Of a stretch of DNA of 60,935 nucleotides, positions 59,327 to 60,935 are shown piece after piece; the stretch's first letter is position 1; each line of letters begins with the position of its first letter. The notes beneath the pieces are model-generated. The model was not told the origin of the DNA. It made no database searches and was given only the letters and a program-made list of their open reading frames with translations. A program made the position numbers and the translations under genes. Source of the DNA: Pseudomonadota bacterium. Its GTDB lineage: Bacteria > Myxococcota_A > UBA9042 > GCA-2863065. The stretch lies in assembly GCA_005776725.1 (NCBI GenBank), contig SXOO01000185.1, positions 1 to 60,935 on the forward strand. The letters run 5' to 3'.

Positions 59327-60574
59327 CTAGATGAGCTCTTCGAGCTGCCGAGCTCGCCTGCCCAGCACGTTCGCGCCGAGCGCAAGAAGGAGCTGGAGGC
59401 CGAAAGCCGCGGTGGCCATGCCGGCGACCGTCTGCGGCTGCACGAAGTGCTCGAGCCACTTCGCGTCCGCGGGGAGGAACGCCGTGACCAGGCTGAAGTC
59501 GAACTGAGGGGTGAGGCCGATGAGCGCCCCGCCTCCAACGACGCCGAGCGCTCCCACCACCCAGCTGAGGCCGGTTCCCCTGAGGAAGCCACCGATGAGC
59601 AGGAAGAAGGACAGCCCCCCAATGCCCAGGAGGCCCCACCCGACCCGTACGACGGCGCCGCGGTACTTCTGATAGAAGTCGATCCAGCCGTTGAGGTTGG
59701 TCGCTCCCTCGGGCGACACTGCGCCGGATGTCTCGGCGTCCACGACCTGTCGCTGAAGCTTCGCGACCTCGCCATCTGCAGTGGCGACGAACCCGTTCGC
59801 CTCCTTGTTCAGGACGTAGGCGTAGCTCATCAATGCGCAGAAGCCCATCGTGGCGAGCGACACCAGGAAAGCCAGCGCCACCAGCAGCCAGCGCAAGCCC
59901 CTTCGCGGCGGCGCGATGGTGTTGTCCTCCTCCATCGCGGGGGCCTTCACGACGGCCGAGCGCGCGGGCGCCGGCTGTGCGGACGCGATCTTCGGGCGCA
60001 TCGGGGCTGGGGGAAGAGGCGCTCCACCGGCGGGCGTGTTGTCCTCAGACGAGGAGTACGCCGCAGACCAGTCGTTTGCCTGCGAGGCGGGCGGCGGAGG
60101 CTTCGCGGGGGCTGGACGCGCCGGGGCTGGCACCGGGGCTGGCGCAGGCTCCGAGTCGCCGCGCTGAATGGCCGCCAAGGCAGCCGGGTCGAGCGCTCTT
60201 GTTGAGTCCTCGCCCTCGGACCACACCGGGGCGCCGACCATGGTCTTCGCGCCGTCTTGCTCGACCCCTTCGATGGCGATCAGGGCCACCGTGGCGTCAC
60301 CGACCTTACACGACTCACCGGGCAGCAACTGGAAGTCGCCCTGCATGCGGGTGCCGTGGAAGTGGGTGCCGTTGGTGCTGTTGAGGTCGCGTACCGTCAG
60401 CTCGCCGCCGTCGAAGCGCATCTCAGCGTGCGCGCCGGAGACCTTTGCGTCCGACACTTGCAGGTCGGCCTTGATCTTCGACCGGCCGAGGATCCGTTTG
60501 CTGTCGCGGATCTCGTGTCGCTCGCTCGATCCGTCTGTGTAGCGGAGCTCGAGTATGTAGTACGGCTGAGGCAT
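59327..60574 (-). CDS. FHA-domain protein with C-terminal membrane region
   Basis: 415 residues. FHA domain (about 20-100) with ILGRSKIKADLQVSDAKVSG, SGAHAEM and LNSTNGTHFHG, the phosphothreonine-binding residues GR, S, H and NG. A Pro/Ala-rich disordered linker (about 130-220) leads to one membrane helix (about 225-250), a short helical loop and three or four more hydrophobic helices to the end. It probably recruits a Thr-phosphorylated partner to the membrane, possibly through a kinase such as the one at 16.4 kb. SD GGAGTGATGC precedes the ATG. Confidence 0.88.
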   Translation of the reverse strand: MPQPYYILELRYTDGSSERHEIRDSKRILGRSKIKADLQVSDAKVSGAHAEMRFDGGELTVRDLNSTNGTHFHGTRMQGDFQLLPGESCKVGDATVALIAIEGVEQDGAKTMVGAPVWSEGEDSTRALDPAALAAIQRGDSEPAPAPVPAPARPAPAKPPPPASQANDWSAAYSSSEDNTPAGGAPLPPAPMRPKIASAQPAPARSAVVKAPAMEEDNTIAPPRRGLRWLLVALAFLVSLATMGFCALMSYAYVLNKEANGFVATADGEVAKLQRQVVDAETSGAVSPEGATNLNGWIDFYQKYRGAVVRVGWGLLGIGGLSFFLLIGGFLRGTGLSWVVGALGVVGGGALIGLTPQFDFSLVTAFLPADAKWLEHFVQPQTVAGMATAAFGLQLLLALGANVLGRRARQLEELI

Positions 60575-60589
60575 GCATCACTCCGTGTT

Positions 60590-60735
60590 TTGCGACCCGG
60601 CTCCCAGCCGGGCGGCACGGGGGGCTTGGGGGGGCTCCCCAGGCATGGATAGCGGCCCGGCTCCCAGCCGGGCGGCACGGGTCTGGAGATCGCGCCCCAG
60701 ATTTGAACAGCGGCCGGACTCCCAGCGGGGCCCGA
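60590..60735 (+). repeat. Family 1 dispersed repeat, two units and a partial third
   Basis: Units start at 60592 and 60652 (60-base period) and a truncated one near 60710. Each holds CCCGGCT-CCC-AGCCGGG and a second CTGGGG/CCCCAG-type stem. It lies between the FHA gene and the rRNA terminator. Together with the terminator it accounts for the 60575-60866 stretch, where I see no gene. Confidence 0.75.
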
Positions 60736-60821
60736 GCGCACCGGTTATCGTGCAAGCTGACCAGCGTTGCAAGCCAGCGCGCTTGGCGGGTGATGTCCGC
60801 GCGGATCTTGGGGCTTAAAGA

Positions 60822-60858
60822 CGAACGCCCCGAGGACTTTTGGTCCTCGGGGCGTTCG
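60822..60858 (-). terminator. Intrinsic terminator of the rRNA operon
   Basis: A perfect 16-base stem (CGAACGCCCCGAGGAC with its complement) around a five-base loop, then TCTTTAAG on the minus strand. It sits nine bases past the 3' end of the 5S rRNA and is the strongest hairpin in the window. Confidence 0.9.
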
Positions 60859-60866
60859 AATGTGAC

Positions 60867-60935
60867 TCCGGCGGCGACCTACTCTCCCACCAGGTTTCCC
60901 TGGCAGTACCATCGGCCCTGGAGAGCTTAACTTCC
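60867..60935 (-). rRNA. rrf: 5S ribosomal RNA, 3' part (cut by window edge)
   Basis: On the minus strand the sequence contains AGTTAAGCTCTCCAGGGC, then CGATGGTACTGCC, GGGAAACCTGG, GGGAGAGTAGGTCGCCGCC, the conserved 3' half of bacterial 5S rRNA. The 5' half and the 23S/16S genes would lie to the right, so the operon is transcribed leftwards and ends at the hairpin 60822-60858. The 3' end is placed at 60867 by analogy. Confidence 0.93.

Noticed and set aside
1..60935. tRNA genes, transposases, integrases or att sites
   Set aside because: I looked through the intergenic stretches for cloverleaf ends (GGTTCGAATCC-type arms) and through the proteins for DDE, HUH or tyrosine-recombinase motifs and saw none; a computed scan could still find something short.

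Overview
The window is high-GC, densely coded DNA from what looks like a deltaproteobacterium of the Myxococcota type. The supporting signs are a eukaryote-like Ser/Thr kinase, an FHA protein, PilZ proteins, many lipoproteins with thrombospondin-3 and MopE-like repeats, a split ATP synthase with two b-type subunits, and type IV pilus assembly genes. This is inferred from gene content; nothing in the window fixes a genus. I found no transposase, integrase, CRISPR array or tRNA gene.

Layout. 0-2.1 kb (minus): F1/stalk genes atpF'-atpF-atpH-atpA, with atpA cut by the window edge. 2.4-6.4 kb: an M20 peptidase, a coiled-coil protein and a lipoprotein. 6.6-9.9 kb: pilM-pilN-pilO-pilP, with no pilQ after pilP. 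10.1-16.3 kb: a tightly overlapping run encoding a diheme lipoprotein, an outer-membrane barrel, a 13-heme cytochrome, a Sua5/TsaC enzyme, a small zinc protein and a FadL-like protein. The first three resemble a porin-cytochrome conduit. 16.4-19.9 kb (minus): PilZ-like protein, lipoprotein, SGNH hydrolase and kinase. 20-29 kb: a methyltransferase, a DUF2079-type membrane protein, a duplicated thioredoxin-fold isomerase, a TPR protein, a phospholipase-C-like protein and a penicillin-binding protein. 29-33.2 kb: a 1371-residue calcium-repeat lipoprotein ending in a C-type lectin domain. 33.2-40.5 kb (minus): a radical SAM protein, then a five-gene overlapping operon of surface lipoproteins ending in a HAD phosphatase. 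40.9-51 kb (minus): an exopolysaccharide locus with PelG, PelF, PelE, PelD and a PelB-like protein, headed by a BcsB-like gene; pelA and pelC are absent here. 51.2-53.5 kb: a PcnB/CCA-type nucleotidyltransferase and a tandem-PilZ protein. 53.8-55.8 kb: membrane-sector genes atpZ-atpI-atpB-atpE. 55.9-60.6 kb: a STAS/zinc-ribbon protein, an esterase lipoprotein, a small protein/retropepsin pair and an FHA membrane protein. The right edge holds the 3' part of a 5S rRNA (minus) and its terminator.

Two dispersed intergenic repeat families with paired hairpins recur: family 1 at 2.3 and 60.6 kb, family 2 at 10.0, 27.4, 40.8, 48.4 and 52.5 kb. Several first genes have a -10-like hexamer only 6-9 bases before the start codon, which suggests leaderless transcripts. 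The two ATP synthase loci, about 51 kb apart, share an extended -10 promoter pattern.

The strongest candidates for something new are the hybrid Pel-BcsB exopolysaccharide locus with its c-di-GMP parts (PelD with an intact RxxD site, and a nearby tandem-PilZ protein), the porin-cytochrome module, and the family 2 repeat, one array of which has been absorbed into the 5' end of the PelB-like reading frame.
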